Source: Colias croceus (lineage: Eukaryota; Arthropoda; Insecta; Lepidoptera; Pieridae). From it: DNA of 64,000 nt. The position numbers and the translations under genes are program-made. Where the stretch lies: assembly GCF_905220415.1 (NCBI RefSeq), contig NC_059564.1:2368501-2432500 (forward strand). The letters are read 5' to 3'. The notes under the pieces were generated by a model. It was not told the DNA's origin. It was given only the letters and a program-made list of their open reading frames with translations, and made no database searches. Shown piece after piece: positions 26,501-38,700 of the stretch; position 1 is the stretch's first letter, and each line of letters begins with the position of its first letter.

Positions 26501-29500
26501 CCGAAATTATTTTTCAAATCGGACCAGTAGTTCCTGATATTAGCGCGTTAAAACAAACAAACAAGCAAATTCTTCAGCTTAATAATATTAGTATAGGTAC
26601 TTAGATAACAACTGCTCTTTCAACTTTGTTTGAAAGTTAAAAGGCACCTAACACCAACTTATTATATAATTAATAAAATACTCTAAAACAATATTCTTAC
26701 CAAAAATAATTTCTTACGCTTCCCTAATTCCCTAGTCCCTACATACCCTTTAAAAATGAAAATTGTAAATTATATTCTACGGAACCCATCCATTATTTAA
26801 TATCACACTTACCATTATTGCAATAAGTGCGGACATACGATGAGGTTGTACTAATTTTATTGGCGGGGCTCCAATTTTATGGTCTATTAGATTAATCTTA
26901 GGGCCCCATTATTATAATTCATTTAATTGTATGATCTGTGCATATGGCCGATTTTTATTTTAAATTAGTATGTCATTATATTTATATTTTAAATACTTTT
27001 ATGATTTAAGGATAGGTATAATATTAAGTCGAATTTCGAAATCATATTTTTTTAAACTAGCGAGTGTAAATGTCGTTTCAAATCTTCTAGGATATAAAAA
27101 TAGTACATACCTTCATTATTCCATTGCTCAAATAAATAAACTAGGAATACTATGTCGTCTGGTTTAAGTGCCATGCTGACCGTCCGCGTCGGCGCTGACC
27201 GGTCACGTCGCGCGTCGGTGCAGCCAAAATGTTTATAGAAGAACCTCTATATGATGCGTTTTAGAATAAATCGTAGTTGCTTCAAAGAAGTTCATACGTT
27301 TCGAGTTTCGACTGTCAACGCCGACGGTCAGCGTGGTTAGACTAACTCCTAAACCAATCAACAAATTATTTAAAGGTTTTCACTCTCGTATCGAACATTA
27401 GTCTATAATAATTTGGAAGTGAATAAACTGTCTTTTTGTTAAGGTTTAACGAACGAAGTCACGGCTTCCTGTTGTATTTATACTTAAAAGTTATATATGT
27501 TATATCACTAGGTGTAGGTACATAGTATAAAACAAACTCGCTTTCTCTGTTCCTATGTCACTATGTCCCTTTGTATGCTTAAATCTTTAAAACTACGCAA
27601 CGGATTTTGAGGCGGTTTTTTTTAATAGATAGAGTGATTCAAGAGGAATGTTTTAGTATATAATTTATTAGGTTTTAGACAAAGCGGGCGAAGCCGCGGG
27701 CGGGAAGCTAGTCTAAGTATAAGTTATATGTTTTGTTGCAACATTCGATTTTGCAGCTGCGAGTATAAAAAAGAGACGGAAGGAAATTCCGCGAATCGAA
27801 ATATATTTTATCAATCACATCAATGATAACGTTTGATGTGATTTTAATTTACTGTCAAATACACCGACATTATCATTTAACATACCTATTTGTAGTTGTT
27901 ATTCAAACAAAAATTAAAAATTGTCTTCCTACTTATACTACGTAACCGAAGATTAAATATTATCAACTAAGGTCCGATTTTTCAATCCTTGGTTAAAATT
28001 TATCCATCCAATAAAGTATTACATGAACATTTTAAAATGTCAACTGTAAAGTGTCATATAGTTTTATACATTATTCGATGAATAAGTTCTTACCAAGGAT
28101 TGAAAAATCAGCCCTTAAAGTAATGAATATATAATTCTATTTATATAACAAATACAATTACAACTTTTAAGTACCGTCACAGAATACTTAATAGGTAGTA
28201 GCTGACGTGACTTTTAAAAAGTTTTGCCCGCGGCGCCTTCGTTTTGTTGGGTTGCGACACAGGTTGCGATCTGCTCCTGAAATTTAATGTCACGCCTATA
28301 GGCCCAACAAGATCGAGATCTGTTATGTGAATTCAATTTAAATAAATAAATAAATAATATACGTAATAATATCTACTATGCTTTGTCTAAAATTTAATAA
28401 ATACTAACTAATAAGTTATATTGTATACCTTTCTGGAACCACTCTTTCTAGAAAAACTGCATCAAAATCCGTTGCGTCGTTTTAAAGAATTAGGGACGGA
28501 CAGACAGCGGGAAGCGACTTTGTTTTATAGTAGGTATGTAGTGAAGTAGTAGGTAGATACTTATCACCATTATTATAATTTGGACCAGCAGTAGGTATTT
28601 ACTTGTGTACACAATAATACTACTTACCTATCTAATATCTATCTACAAGTATTTGATATAGGTAGTAAGTAAATATAATTTTTTTTAAATTAAGTCTTAA
28701 TTCTACTCGAATAAACCCGCCTTAATTCAAACAGTACATCGTGTCGAATATCATTTATTTAACAATAGACAATAGAGTTATAACGCTCTGCCAAGCGCGA
28801 GTCTGCAATCAACCTTATTCAATTTGTCTCTGCTCCCTATATAAGACATTGTGTATAGTCTACACTGTACAGTCAGATTACTTATTCTAACATATTCTTG
28901 GCGGGTAAGGAGTAACATACAGCTTTTGATCACAATTTTGAATGTTGATAGAAAAAATACTTATGTGAATCCAAAAGAACGTTGTGAGTTTTTTAAAGAA
29001 TAGAATAATTCGATCTCAAGGTGGGATTCAAACCCGCGTCGTTCGGGTGGGTAAAAAGCGGCTATGAAGCATTTAATTGCTATAAAAATAAATATCATGT
29101 CAATGTCATGTATCAAATATCAATCATGTTTTTTTTCTCTATGAGCCATGCCAAAAATTACATCCTTATTACATCATTCTAAAACTTAAAAATCAATAGG
29201 TAGGTATCTACATATGCAAATAAAACATCTTCAAACACTTGAATTATTTGCCAAAAATTATTCAGGCAATTAATCGCTCGATCTATTAATTCTATAGTTA
29301 ATTGCTTCCTCAACAAACAGGATAATATATAATGCTATATGATTTATAAATCACGAACAAAATAATCAATAACATATCAATAGGCCCAAATTAAATAAAG
29401 GAATCATATGAATACGAAAAGTCACGTTCAGTACACATTAATATTGATTTTTAAATTCACCTCTTGAGCACGACTGTGTATTGATTTTTGAACGCGCGCC

Positions 29501-32500
29501 ATCGTAATATATTTTTAATTTCCAAATGTTTAATTTGTACTCGATGGTATCGTTCTTACTTATTGTTATTGAGTTTTAAACGTTTTTAAAAGTGCATTGA
29601 AAAGGAGTTGGAAGTTTGAGCACGTTTTACGGGAGAAAAAAGGTTGGAATGCAAAGAATATGTATTTGTTCAGATATTCATAAAATTTATTTAAATTTAG
29701 ATATTTGTAAACCTACATTTATAGGTTCTAATTGGTAGAAATCTGTCAGAAACAGTATAAACTATACAATTTATTTCAAGCCTATTTGTACATAAATAAA
29801 CTAAGCAATTAGGTAATTGCCAAGGTAATTACTTATACCAATAAAAAGATGAGCAATTACTAAACCATAATCCATAATATCTAACATACTTCCATAGCAT
29901 TTCCCGCGAAAAAAAAACAAAACGTCACAATGACATTCCGCCGAAATCGAAATGTTCAATGACAGATGCGTCGTGGATTTAGGCGGGAATTTATCGGCTT
30001 GTGCAAACACGGCCAAATGTCGCGTTCAAGCAATCCTGTTAGGCTAATTGATAATTATCATTTTTATGGGCTTAGTGCTGGCGGCGTTTGTGATAAATGC
30101 GTTTAGTAATTTCATTTTGGGTAATTGTATGCGTAAATATTGGTTGCGGCAAAACTGTTTCGGTTCCGTCTATTAATGTACAATATAATGTACAAGGTAC
30201 ATAATTCAATTACATTTAAGAAATTATGTTTTTTATTAAAATCCGTGCACGAAGTATCTGCTGCATTCATAAAAATTCAATAATTTATCTTCTCTCCAAA
30301 CTGTTTTTTTATAGTTACTTATCCTTAGTACTAATATAAAATTATAAACTACTAGTTATCCGCCTGCGGCTTCGCCCACTTTGTCTAAAAGCCACTTTGT
30401 CAGAAAGCCACTACCTAAGTACCTATAGATATTTTATGTGATGATGAAAAGTGGGTTTCTTCTTTTGTCTGTTTCTTTCTGTTTTACTTCGCAATGAAGC
30501 GATTTTATGATATGATTTTTGTGTCTGGAGATAGTTAGAAGCCTTGGGGTAGGTATGGGCTACATTTTACCGGGGTGAAATATCCTTCCTATGACTACGC
30601 GGATGCAGCCTCGGGCGGGCAGCTAGTAATGCTATAAAAATACTTTCGTAAGAAGAAGAAATCTGTTCTATTATATATTTTTACTAGCGGTCCGCCCCGG
30701 CTTCGCCCGTGGTACATATGAAAAATAGATGTTGGCCGATTCTCAGACTTACCCGATATGCACAGAAAATTTCATGAGAATCGGTCCAGCCGTTTCGGAG
30801 GAGTATACAGACTAACATTGTGACACGAGAATTTTATATTTTTATATGTATGTACGGTACCCTAAACAGCCGAAACAAACCAATCAGAATTGTCGTCATC
30901 GATTGTGTGTAGTCACGAATTGGGCAATACAACATAATTGAGTTGATAAAATGTTATCAAAAGTAATTAGATGACAAATCAGTGTTGATAGTGGAATTAA
31001 TTAGAGGTGGTAATTTTTTGTTAACTATATGCGGCCTCTTTTGAAATACAAATTAGTACCTATTTTTTACTACATTATTGTGGAGTATAATCATATAAGT
31101 CTTAATTTGTTTTTTTAGTCTCTAATAGAAAGACGCATTTGTTTTAAAACTTATTTCAAGGTCTACTGAATATCTTACGTTTTAGCAATCCTTACATAAG
31201 CGGATACCAAGTGACACGGAATATTCGTCAAATCTACAATCGAGTATGTTTTAAAGAACGTACCTGTAGGTATAATAGCATTAGCAACAAAACAAAAACG
31301 CGGAAAGCTAGCGAAAAAACTAGTAAACATTCAAACTACCTTTGACTTTACATTAGCGAAAATTTCAGTAGATTTTGCAGATGCAGCACTGCTGACGGAT
31401 GGTTATCTGCTAGTTGTCCGCTTTTTTTACATAATAACTAACAGGCGATTGACGGTAACTATTGCGTGATTTTTAGTTGTTGCTGATCGTCCGCAAGATC
31501 GGTAATAAGACTGCCGTTCTTTAAGATCAACGCACAACTTTTGCTGTGTTCTCTTTTATCTACTACAGAGAAAAACTACACCGTGAACGCGAGCGAAGCG
31601 AATAATAAGTTTTACTAATAAACATAACCATTTCAAAATGTATGTAATGTATGTATCTCCTCACAGTATGTTGTGTAATTTGTATAGGTAAACCGGCTAG
31701 CTGTGCTCTGCCCCAATGTATTTTTTCAAAATTTTTGGAATAAAAAGTATCATATGTCCTCTAAGCTACCTCCCCACCAATTTTCAGTGAAAAGGTTCAG
31801 CTGTTCTCGAGTTCAGATCGCTTATAATATAACTAATTCACCAATATTTCCTAGGTGCCCCCCACGCGCTGCTCGGCAAGACGCGGCGCCCCCGCACCGC
31901 CTTCACATCACAGCAACTATTGGAGCTGGAGAAGCAGTTCCGAATGAACAAGTACCTGTCCAGGCCGAAGCGGTTCGAAGTGGCTACTAGCTTGATGCTT
32001 ACTGAAACTCAGGTATGTTTCTTTTATATTCCTTGCGGACGAAACCGCAGGCAAGAGCACGTATTTTTGTAGCTCGTGTGTTATTCTGGTACATAAGCTT
32101 TTCACTGCAAATAAGTACTTCCATCCTCACAAACTTTTGCGTTTATAAAATTAGTGGAATATGATATGATACAATAAATCACTAATCAGTAACAGAAGGC
32201 TAGATAGGTACGCTATTTGGGAGTAACACAGGCTATTTTATTGCCCGAGTCAACCTGCAACAATTTAATCTCTTTTTTACTAAAGGAATTGATGTACCTA
32301 CTTTCTTTTATTACTTCCTTACTTAATGCTTTCGTAAAAGGGTACTAAAATAATAAAATGGTCAATAATAAGTAATAACTCATCATGCAATCATAGCAAT
32401 CCCTATCCTTAAAAAGAGACCCTTATGTACCTTCTTAAAATTTTACTATCCGTGTAAAACTATCAAAGCATCAGCTAACCCTTACATCCCCATAGACCAC

Positions 32501-34442
32501 AGATAACACTTGTCCCGCCAAAAACGACGTCATTTTGACGTTTACAAAATGGCGGCAACCAGTCATGTCAAGCGCGGATTTGGTAGATACAAATGCTTAC
32601 AAGATTACAGGGGTGGATTGTTGCCATAAAGGTTATTGTTCCGGGCGTTTTATGTGGGTTTAAAGATTAATCTCGGCTACGGTAGACGTGATATATGATC
32701 GTAGATTGAAAAAGTTTGGATATAAAATATGATTAGTAAACTGGAGCCCGTAGATAATAAATTGATTGTAAATACAGGGTGGAAAATAATTCTAAAGTGT
32801 AGTTTTACTAACTTTATAAAAATAAGATAAAATATAGTTTCCTTAGTAACAACTATAGTTAAAATTATATCTCATTAATAATTCATTTGTCAAGTACCTA
32901 AGCTATGTAATAAATACTTGAAGTATGTAATAATAATACAGTTGTTCGAAAATCTAAAAAAATTCACGTATGTATTATAGATGTTACCGGAAATGTATGA
33001 AATCAAGGAATTGTATACAATTCCTAGGAAATGTGTACAATTCCGATACCATTTAGGAAATGTATAAAATATTGTTTAAAAAACTATTTAATGCATGCAT
33101 ATCCTAGGAAATGTATAATCTTCCTAGGAATTGTATACAATTCCAATATCGTATTAGGAAATGTGTAAAGTAAATGCTTTCTGTAATAAAACACGTTGTT
33201 ATTTTTTTATTATAGCTCTTATTGATACAATCGGGTAACAGTCATACCGTAAAATTGTAATAATATTATGTTCATATTATTATCTTACTAATTAACATTT
33301 TAAAAATCATCTAACTATCTAACTTTTAACGTAAATATCACAAAATCAACTTATATTCATTCTTATAAAATCAAATTTTCATTTTGCAAGTAATCAGTCC
33401 CCTCGTCCCGCTGTCCTCGCGAATATTTGGCGCAGTCGGATTGTACAATCCGCCGTATTACATTACGGCTAGCTGTTTTAATATGCCAAAAATTCGTCTT
33501 TTTCCAAAATTCTACAAAAAGACGGTCGCGAGCCGACGGAGCCCCACTTCGTGGGGCTCCTATTTCTGTGTAGTTTTAAAAAACACGAACCTAACCTAAC
33601 CCACCCCCTTATCCAAACCAAAAATTTCTGATTACGAATTATCGGCATAGTTACTACAAAATGCCGACCGTTTGTAAACGGCCAGATTATGTACAATTTG
33701 CCCGCGACATATCAATATCTTAAATGTTTTACATTTCCGATAGCTATTTAGGAAATGTATAGATTTCCTAGGAAATGTGTATAAAATAATTTATTTCACA
33801 CATTTCCGTACGATTTTAGGCATTGTATACATTTCCTAGGAATTGTATACAATGACGGATTACATACCTTTCCGGTAACATAGATACAGATTACAGCACA
33901 CTGTGCACATTTACAATGAAGAGAATCATAAAGGCCGCTAATAATTACAAAACGTATGTTTACATTAAAATAAAACTAACAAACAACAACAAATTGCATG
34001 AATACAGATTTGCTGCACTTCTAATTATCGTTTCGAACATACTCAAAACTGTTTCCTTTAATGAATTGCCGGACTTATTGTTATTTAACATCAATTCATT
34101 TGCCCACAGGTAAAAATATGGTTCCAAAACCGCAGAATGAAGTGGAAACGCTCGAAAAAGGCGCAACAAGACAGCAAAAGCAAAGACCACCCGAGCGAGG
34201 AAAAAAATAAAAACAAGGAGGTCCTACACGACCATGACAAACAGCCCCCACAAATGGCGGGAGATTTGACACCTGTCAAACCTCCTCCCCTGCTCGACAG
34301 AGACAGAATGATCGCGCTAGAGCGAGAAAGAGCGATGGCGGCGGCGAACTTTAATTCGAATTTGGAAAACAATAGACGCGGACTCGTTATGAACCAAGAT
34401 GGCCGACCGGGTATAAATATGTTCAAGCCGTATGTAGTATGA
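17107..34442 (+). CDS. exex: Mnx/exex-type homeobox transcription factor (whole gene, 4 coding exons)
   Basis: The CDS joins 17107-17512, 18817-19020, 31855-32012 and 34110-34442, giving 366 residues. All three introns are GT-AG and the phases (1, 1, 0) agree. Seen in the translation: an acidic and Ser-rich N-terminus; KSFCIDALLSKH at residues 37-48, matching the Mnx N-terminal FxIDxLL repressor-type motif; QLEWLARTGMFY at 185-196, a second Mnx block; a homeodomain at about 213-272 with WFQNRR (Gln50 and Asn51 at residues 262-263) followed by MKWKRSKKAQQ; and a charged tail ending NMFKPYVV. Known for the family: Mnx1/HB9/exex are nuclear DNA-binding repressors that specify motor neurons, and endodermal tissue in vertebrates. 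The start is the first ATG giving the Mnx N-terminus. The protein is shorter than I recall for the fly homologue. The assignment rests on the RRPRTAFTSQQLLELE and KWKRSKKAQQ signatures, so paralogue confusion is unlikely. Confidence 0.95.
17555..17749. mobile_element. Palindromic MITE with TAA target duplication in exex intron 1
   Basis: Nearly the whole 195 bp forms one imperfect palindrome. Both ends read GGCCGGTTGCAGAGCTTCAC in inverted orientation, and similarity continues for about 75 bp per arm. TAA occurs on each side (17552-17554 and 17750-17752), the target duplication type of PIF/Harbinger elements. There is no coding potential. It lies 42 bp after the exon 1 donor. Confidence 0.8.
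17750..18816. other. Rest of exex intron 1
   Basis: AT-rich intronic sequence up to the exon 2 acceptor. It includes a TCGATAGAAATTGAC patch near 17972 and a moderately GC-rich block at 18018-18060. I see no coding or repeat structure that I can name. Confidence 0.5.
18817..19020 (+). CDS. exex: exex coding exon 2
   Basis: The exon follows acceptor ATTATTCACAG and ends at donor GTAAGT, entering and leaving in phase 1. It encodes residues 136-204: a Pro/Gly/Met-rich stretch (NYPQMGMPSGPMPSAFHHPG) and then QLEWLARTGMFYHRIPEL, the conserved block found in Mnx proteins before the homeodomain. No stop interrupts the frame. Confidence 0.92.
21833..22006 (+). repeat. Short interspersed repeat, family D
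   Basis: Family D has GTATAAAACAAAGTCGCTTT, ACTACGCAACGGATTTTGA, ATAGATAGAGTGATTCAAGA, TATAATTTATTAGGTTTTAG and the GCGGGCGAAGC...GCTAGT end. This copy is slightly worn. Confidence 0.82.
22816..23003 (+). repeat. Family A repeat
   Basis: Nearly complete copy in exex intron 2, ending GGAGCACAGCTAGT. Confidence 0.85.
23335..23440. promoter_or_regulatory. Candidate conserved non-coding block in exex intron 2
   Basis: About 100 bp is non-repetitive and more GC-rich than its flanks, with CCAATTAGCGAGC and ACAAATTAGATCC, both containing an ATTAG homeodomain core. Its identity as an enhancer is inference from composition, motif content and position in a developmental regulator. Confidence 0.25.
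24506..24925 (+). repeat. Family D fragment followed by family I repeat
   Basis: A family D start (24506-24604) runs into a TTAACCGACTTCAAAAAAAA-type repeat (24606-24925) with GGAGGAGGTTATCAATTCG. The reverse ORF of 101 codons is within this repeat and is not a gene. Confidence 0.7.
26395..26598 (-). repeat. Family A repeat
   Basis: Reverse-oriented full-length copy in exex intron 2. Confidence 0.85.
27512..27713 (+). repeat. Family D repeat
   Basis: Best preserved copy of the family, ending AAGCCGCGGGCGGGAAGCT. Confidence 0.87.
27971..28115. mobile_element. 145 bp MITE in exex intron 2
   Basis: The inverted ends GGTCCGATTTTTCAATCCTT and the inverse of GGGCTGATTTTTCAATCCTT flank a short AT-rich centre. 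TAA is on the left and TTAA on the right. Its ends resemble those of the element at 59785-60517, so they may be one family. Confidence 0.7.
28372..28540 (-). repeat. Family D repeat
   Basis: Reverse copy lacking the GC-rich end; the AAAATCCGTTGCGT core and ACTTTGTTTTATA end are clear. Confidence 0.75.
30352..30850 (-). repeat. Cluster of CTAG-ended repeats (families D/G and E)
   Basis: A CCGCCTGCGGCTTCGCCCAC start at 30360, a family G piece (CTTCGCAATGAAGCGATTTT) ending GGGCGGGCAGCTAGT at about 30626, then a family E copy at 30686-30850. Confidence 0.65.
31855..32012 (+). CDS. exex: exex coding exon 3 (homeodomain helices 1-2)
   Basis: The exon follows acceptor TATTTCCTAG and ends at donor CAG|GTATGT. 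It encodes residues 204-256: a linker (GAPHALLGK) and homeodomain positions 1-44, including RRPRTAFTSQQLLELE, FRMNKYLSRPKRFEVA and LMLTETQ. The base composition is clearly more GC-rich than the flanking introns. The exon ends exactly between homeodomain positions 44 and 45, a common ancestral intron site in ANTP-class homeobox genes. Confidence 0.95.
32013..34109. other. exex intron 3
   Basis: The intron holds a non-repetitive GC-richer block at about 32500-32700, including two TGACGT-type ATF/CREB half sites near 32528 and 32536, and then the third copy of the palindrome-rich element (32983-33879). Small ORFs inside that element are not genes. Confidence 0.55.
32983..33879 (+). mobile_element. 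Palindrome-rich element, copy 3 (longest) in exex intron 3
   Basis: It runs from GTTACCGGAAATGTATG to CCTTTCCGGTAAC. It contains the same subterminal CCTAGGAATTGTATACAATT-like palindromes at both ends, the hairpin at 33538-33560 and a GTTAGGTT-type stretch on the reverse strand near 33590. There is no transposase, so mobility would have to be supplied in trans. Confidence 0.87.
34110..34442 (+). CDS. exex: exex coding exon 4 (recognition helix and C-terminus)
   Basis: The exon follows acceptor TTTGCCCACAG and encodes residues 257-366, then TGA. It begins VKIWFQNRRMKWKRSKKAQQ, the third homeodomain helix and its basic extension. The rest is charged and probably disordered: a Lys/Asp/Glu-rich run (about 277-300), a Pro-rich patch (TPVKPPPLLDRDR), an Arg/Glu/Ala helix-prone stretch (IALERERAMAAANF) and the C-terminal NMFKPYVV. 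Confidence 0.95.
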   Translation, partial: VKIWFQNRRMKWKRSKKAQQDSKSKDHPSEEKNKNKEVLHDHDKQPPQMAGDLTPVKPPPLLDRDRMIALERERAMAAANFNSNLENNRRGLVMNQDGRPGINMFKPYVV

Positions 34443-35978
34443 AATTAAATGTATTTTTATTTTATTACTAAGTTGGGTATCATTTTGTACATAATAAGTA
34501 AAGGTCGTGATTAGTGCAATTTTTATATTTATTTTAAACCATAAGTTTATGCTTTTTATTTTAACGGCTCACTATGTATAAAGTAATAGGTATATCGACG
34601 TCCTTTCAATATTATAATAAGTATAAGGTACAAATATGTGTTTAAATAACTTTAATAATTAATTGTAGATACCTAATAATTGTTCAATATTCCTATAAAG
34701 TGTTGACATTAAAATGTATTATTTAAGTTAATTAAGTATCTTTCTTTGTATCATCCATGCAAAGGGTGCATATGTATAAATAACGACGAATAATAAGTAC
34801 AAGTATAATCTATACTAATATAATAAAGCTCAAGAGTTTGTTTGTCTGCTTGAACGCGCTTATCTCAGGAACCACGGGTCCGATTTTAAAAACTACTTCA
34901 CTGTTCGATAGTGCATTTATCGAGGAAGGCTATATCACGCTAAGACCAATAGGAGCGGAGCAATGCGGGTAAAATCGCGTTGCACAGCTAGTTTAACATA
35001 TAATTTTTGACTGACTTCTCTTAGAACCTTATATTTGTTAGACAAATATGTATCTACCCTCTTTTCACAACAAAAACTTTAAATGAATTAATTTAACGAA
35101 CAAAATATTATTTATAAGTATATTATATGAACTGATACAGGCCAAATATAGTTAAGTTTAATTATAAAGATATATGTATTGTAAGTGTAAGATAGTGTTG
35201 CTATTATTTCTTTTTTTACATATAAGTTACAATTAAAGTTGAAAGTGCTTAAAAATCTAGTCTATTAAAATTATGTATTAATTTGATTTATTTAACTTGA
35301 ATATCACAATTCGGAAGTTTCAAGTTGATGTGAAATATGGAAAATATAAACCTTTAGTTAAAACTTAGAATAAAAATACTAGAGTATTGTATTTTGTTTG
35401 ACAGCTTGTTTGTCTCTAACATTGGTTATGTATATCACACATGAAATATTATTTGGATTTTTATTGAACTTTTTATAGCCTATACACACAACAATTGTGG
35501 TGTTAGAACACCTTTATAATACTAAAAAAACAAAATCAATATTGTCTCGAACTTCATTTTGTCGATTTCAACATATTGTATGATGAAATATCATAAAAAA
35601 CCCATGTTAAACTCATCCCATGATTTAAAATAATATTCGGTGTTCCGCAAGGATACGTCCTGCGTCCTTATCTCTTTCTTATACGTATTAATGGCTACAA
35701 ATTGATAATATTATTACGTAGATTAATATACCTGATACTTGATGTGTCATAATTTTTACTGCATAAAAATAGAAAATGAAACCAGTGCCAAGAAGCTAAG
35801 TTAACTTATAATTGTGAAAAAACATTCTTCTTGTAATCTTTTTTTGTGTATTTACTGTATTTTTATAAGACATCTTTGATCAGTATTATTTTGTAGAGTA
35901 CATAATTGTAAATTTAGGTGAACATGTACAAGATCTTAATAATAATATAAATTATTGTGTATATTTAGTTATAATAAA
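34443..35978 (+). other. exex 3' untranslated region (candidate)
   Basis: This is AT-rich non-coding sequence after the exex stop. A canonical AATAAA at 35973-35978 followed by T-rich sequence is the best polyadenylation candidate. A family A short repeat lies inside at 34809-34992, so either the 3' UTR contains a repeat or the transcript ends earlier at a signal I could not single out. Confidence 0.35.
34809..34992 (+). repeat. Family A repeat in the exex 3' region
   Basis: Complete but diverged copy 370 bp after the exex stop. It supplies an AATAAA-like site at its start. Confidence 0.85.
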
Positions 35979-36050
35979 ATATTGAACTATACATGCTGTT
36001 TATTATTCACGCCTTCCTGCCTTTCTTTTATCACTAAGGTACCTACATAC

Positions 36051-36216
36051 CTAGTATAAAACAAAGTCGCTTTCCGCTGTGTCTGAATGCATAGATCTAT
36101 AAAATCACGCAATCGATTTTGATGGAGTTTTTTTTAAAGATAGAGTTATTCAAGATGAAGCTTTTTATAGCGTATAATTTATTAGATTTTAGTCAGAGCG
36201 GGCGAAAAGCTAGTTA
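36051..36216 (+). repeat. Family D repeat
   Basis: Diverged forward copy, shortened at the GC-rich end to GCGGGCGAAAAGCTAGT. Confidence 0.8.
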
Positions 36217-36576
36217 AAAATAAATAAAATGATAAGATACATAGCTTAGAACACAGAACATAGCGAAGGTAATCTATTCCTAATGAAATCAAACCACTGA
36301 TTGGCTTATACGTCCTTGACACGACTTTCTATTACGATATACATTAAGTAGATACATAATTATCATCAAAATGTAATATCAATATTAAACCAAATAATAT
36401 TTAAATTTGTTTAGTAAATTAGTGTCATACCATACATCTCTATATTATATTATGTTCTATAATAATCTGAATGAACATTATTGTATTATCACCGATACTT
36501 GATAAGTTCAAATAGTTTGAATTAATCTGTCCGTTAAAAGTGGGTCAGATGCGACGCTATTTTCATTGTTAATCTA

Positions 36577-36781
36577 TCTATACTAATATTATAAAGCTGA
36601 AGAGTTTGTTTGTTTGTTTGTTTGAACGCGCTAATCTCAGGAACTACTGGTCCGATTTTAAAAAATTCTTTCGGTGTTAGATAGGCCATTCATCGAGGAA
36701 GGCTATAGGCTATATATCATCACGCTAAGACCAACAGGAGCGGAGCCACGCCGGTGAAACCGCGGAGCGCAGCATACTAGC
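36577..36781 (+). repeat. Family A repeat
   Basis: Well preserved copy, head to tail with an inverted family D copy that begins in its last bases. Confidence 0.88.
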
Positions 36782-36920
36782 TTTCGGTGCATGGCTTCGT
36801 CCGCTTTGTTCAAAACCTAATAAATTGTATACTAAAACCTTTTCGAGAAACACTCTTTCAAGTTAAAAGACCCCATCAAAATTGCGCAGTTTAGAAGATA
36901 TGAGCATTACAGGGGAATTT
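36778..36920 (-). repeat. Family D repeat, partial
   Basis: Reverse copy sharing its CTAG with the end of a forward family A copy. Confidence 0.7.
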
Positions 36921-38577
36921 TTTTTTTTAATTATTACTTAAACTTATAATTACATACAAATATATACTACTCTATACACTCAGTACATACAAATAAGTAC
37001 AAATAGCAGACGATATTAGTTGGAGCACTGTTGGTAACAGATCGCTTACACTGAATTAAGGAGAGGGGCTTGCCGGCGGATTGTCGGGTGTGTATGCGTT
37101 TAGATTTTGTGGGATTAAAAAAAATCTTTACAGATTAAAAAATTATAAAGCAGTATTTTTGTTAACCCAAGTCCATTCAAATACATACCTATATAGTATA
37201 CAACATTATCGTAAAACTTTTTAAGTACCTACCTACTGCTTGCTGGTTTAATATTCAATTTTGTGCATTAGTTACTTCTGGTTTAAACAAAAACACTTAG
37301 ATACAATTACGTAGTACCTATTACGTATTTTCGAAAATCTAAAACCAAGTTAACTGTAACACGTTTACCTACATTTAGCTACTCATTGACTCTTAGACGT
37401 TAATTCGTAGTTGATCGCGTTAATTTTAGGAACAACTTGTTTGAATTGAAGATATCTTTTTGTAAGAGAGTGCTTTAGAGTTCAGACAAACACCACGCTT
37501 TATCCAATAGGAGCGGAGTAGAAATAAAAACTATTGCGAAAGCGGATGAAATGTTCCTTTTGGGAAAGTCATCAGCTTTGTTAGTAGCCTAGTTTTAAAA
37601 TAAGTCGTATGAATGTATCAGATTAAAATATTTCATATTTATGAATGGTGAAATTAAGATATTAATAAGTCAATCAACTTCAAAGAGTTAGTTCGAGTGA
37701 TTGAATAATTAAATTATGCCTCTTACGATAACCTAAGAACACTTTAATCCTTTATTTAATAAAATAGAGCATGTGTGTCGAGCACACGTGTCGTAAGTGA
37801 AAATTCTTTGACAAGATTCAAAGATACCGAAATCGTCGCCTTACTGAATGATGTGACAGTGTTGCCATGACGCGACAGTGACATTTTACTCTCAACTCGC
37901 CTAAAGAAGTTTCACTTTAATAATACAATCTTGTGATATGATTTCGTTATGACATAATTATCATACACATAAACCTAATTACTGACATTCACTTTCTGTA
38001 TTTGCACAATAAATATAAATAATATTAATTATCTGTGGCCACCCTACACGCAAGCGGTATAAATTACGTAGGAAAAACTGCGCCTCTTAACATTCGCCGC
38101 GCGTTCGTCGAAACGAGACGGCGATATTTACTGTCTTCGTCTACATCTTGTTATGCCGCGTATTTATAGTCAAGACTCAAGACCTTGTTTTGATTAAATT
38201 ATTTTTCAGTTAAAATTTTTAGGTAAAATTTCAAGGTTTTTAAACGTGTATACGAGGATAAAGTGATACATATACTCTGAAATTCGAATTTTCAGGGTTT
38301 CTTATTTAATGTAAGTTAATTTGTATTCAAAAATAAAATATACAATCCTACAATTAAAGAGTGTACTGTTTCTGTGTGAAGTTTTTATTTAACATGGGAC
38401 GGTATTGTGGATTTTAATGTAATAAATGTAAGTATAGAAATTATTTGTGTTAAAATTTTATTTAGGTACTATTAGTAAATTACTAAATACGTATTACGTA
38501 CGAAGATACGTATGAAAAGGAATTTAATTTAGCATTTAATTCTTTAACATTCTTTGCTGAAGATTGTACTGTTATCC

Positions 38578-38700
38578 ATACTAATATTATAAATGCGAAA
38601 GTAACTCTGTCTGTCTGTCTGTTACTCAATCACGCCTTAACTACTGTACCAATTTGCATGAAATTTGGTATAGAGATATTTTGGTACCCGATAAGCTAAA
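38578..38700 (+). repeat. Family B repeat, partial
   Basis: Contains the ATACTAATATTATAAATGCG start and a CTGT run, then decays before the GC-rich end. Confidence 0.7.

Larger units (their letters stand above)
19021..31854. other. exex intron 2 (12.8 kb)
   Basis: No coding sequence is supported in this intron. It contains at least ten short interspersed repeats (families A, D, E, G and I, listed separately), a hairpin MITE at 27971-28115, and several blocks more GC-rich and less repetitive than their surroundings (about 19400-19500, 23335-23440, 28780-28850, 29930-30130, 31370-31510) that are candidates for cis-regulatory elements. Between them the sequence is plain AT-rich DNA. Confidence 0.6.

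Noticed and set aside
29010..29065. tRNA-like T arm (GTGGGATTCAAACCCGC)
   Set aside because: The T arm folds but the rest of a cloverleaf is missing; more likely a tRNA-derived SINE scrap.
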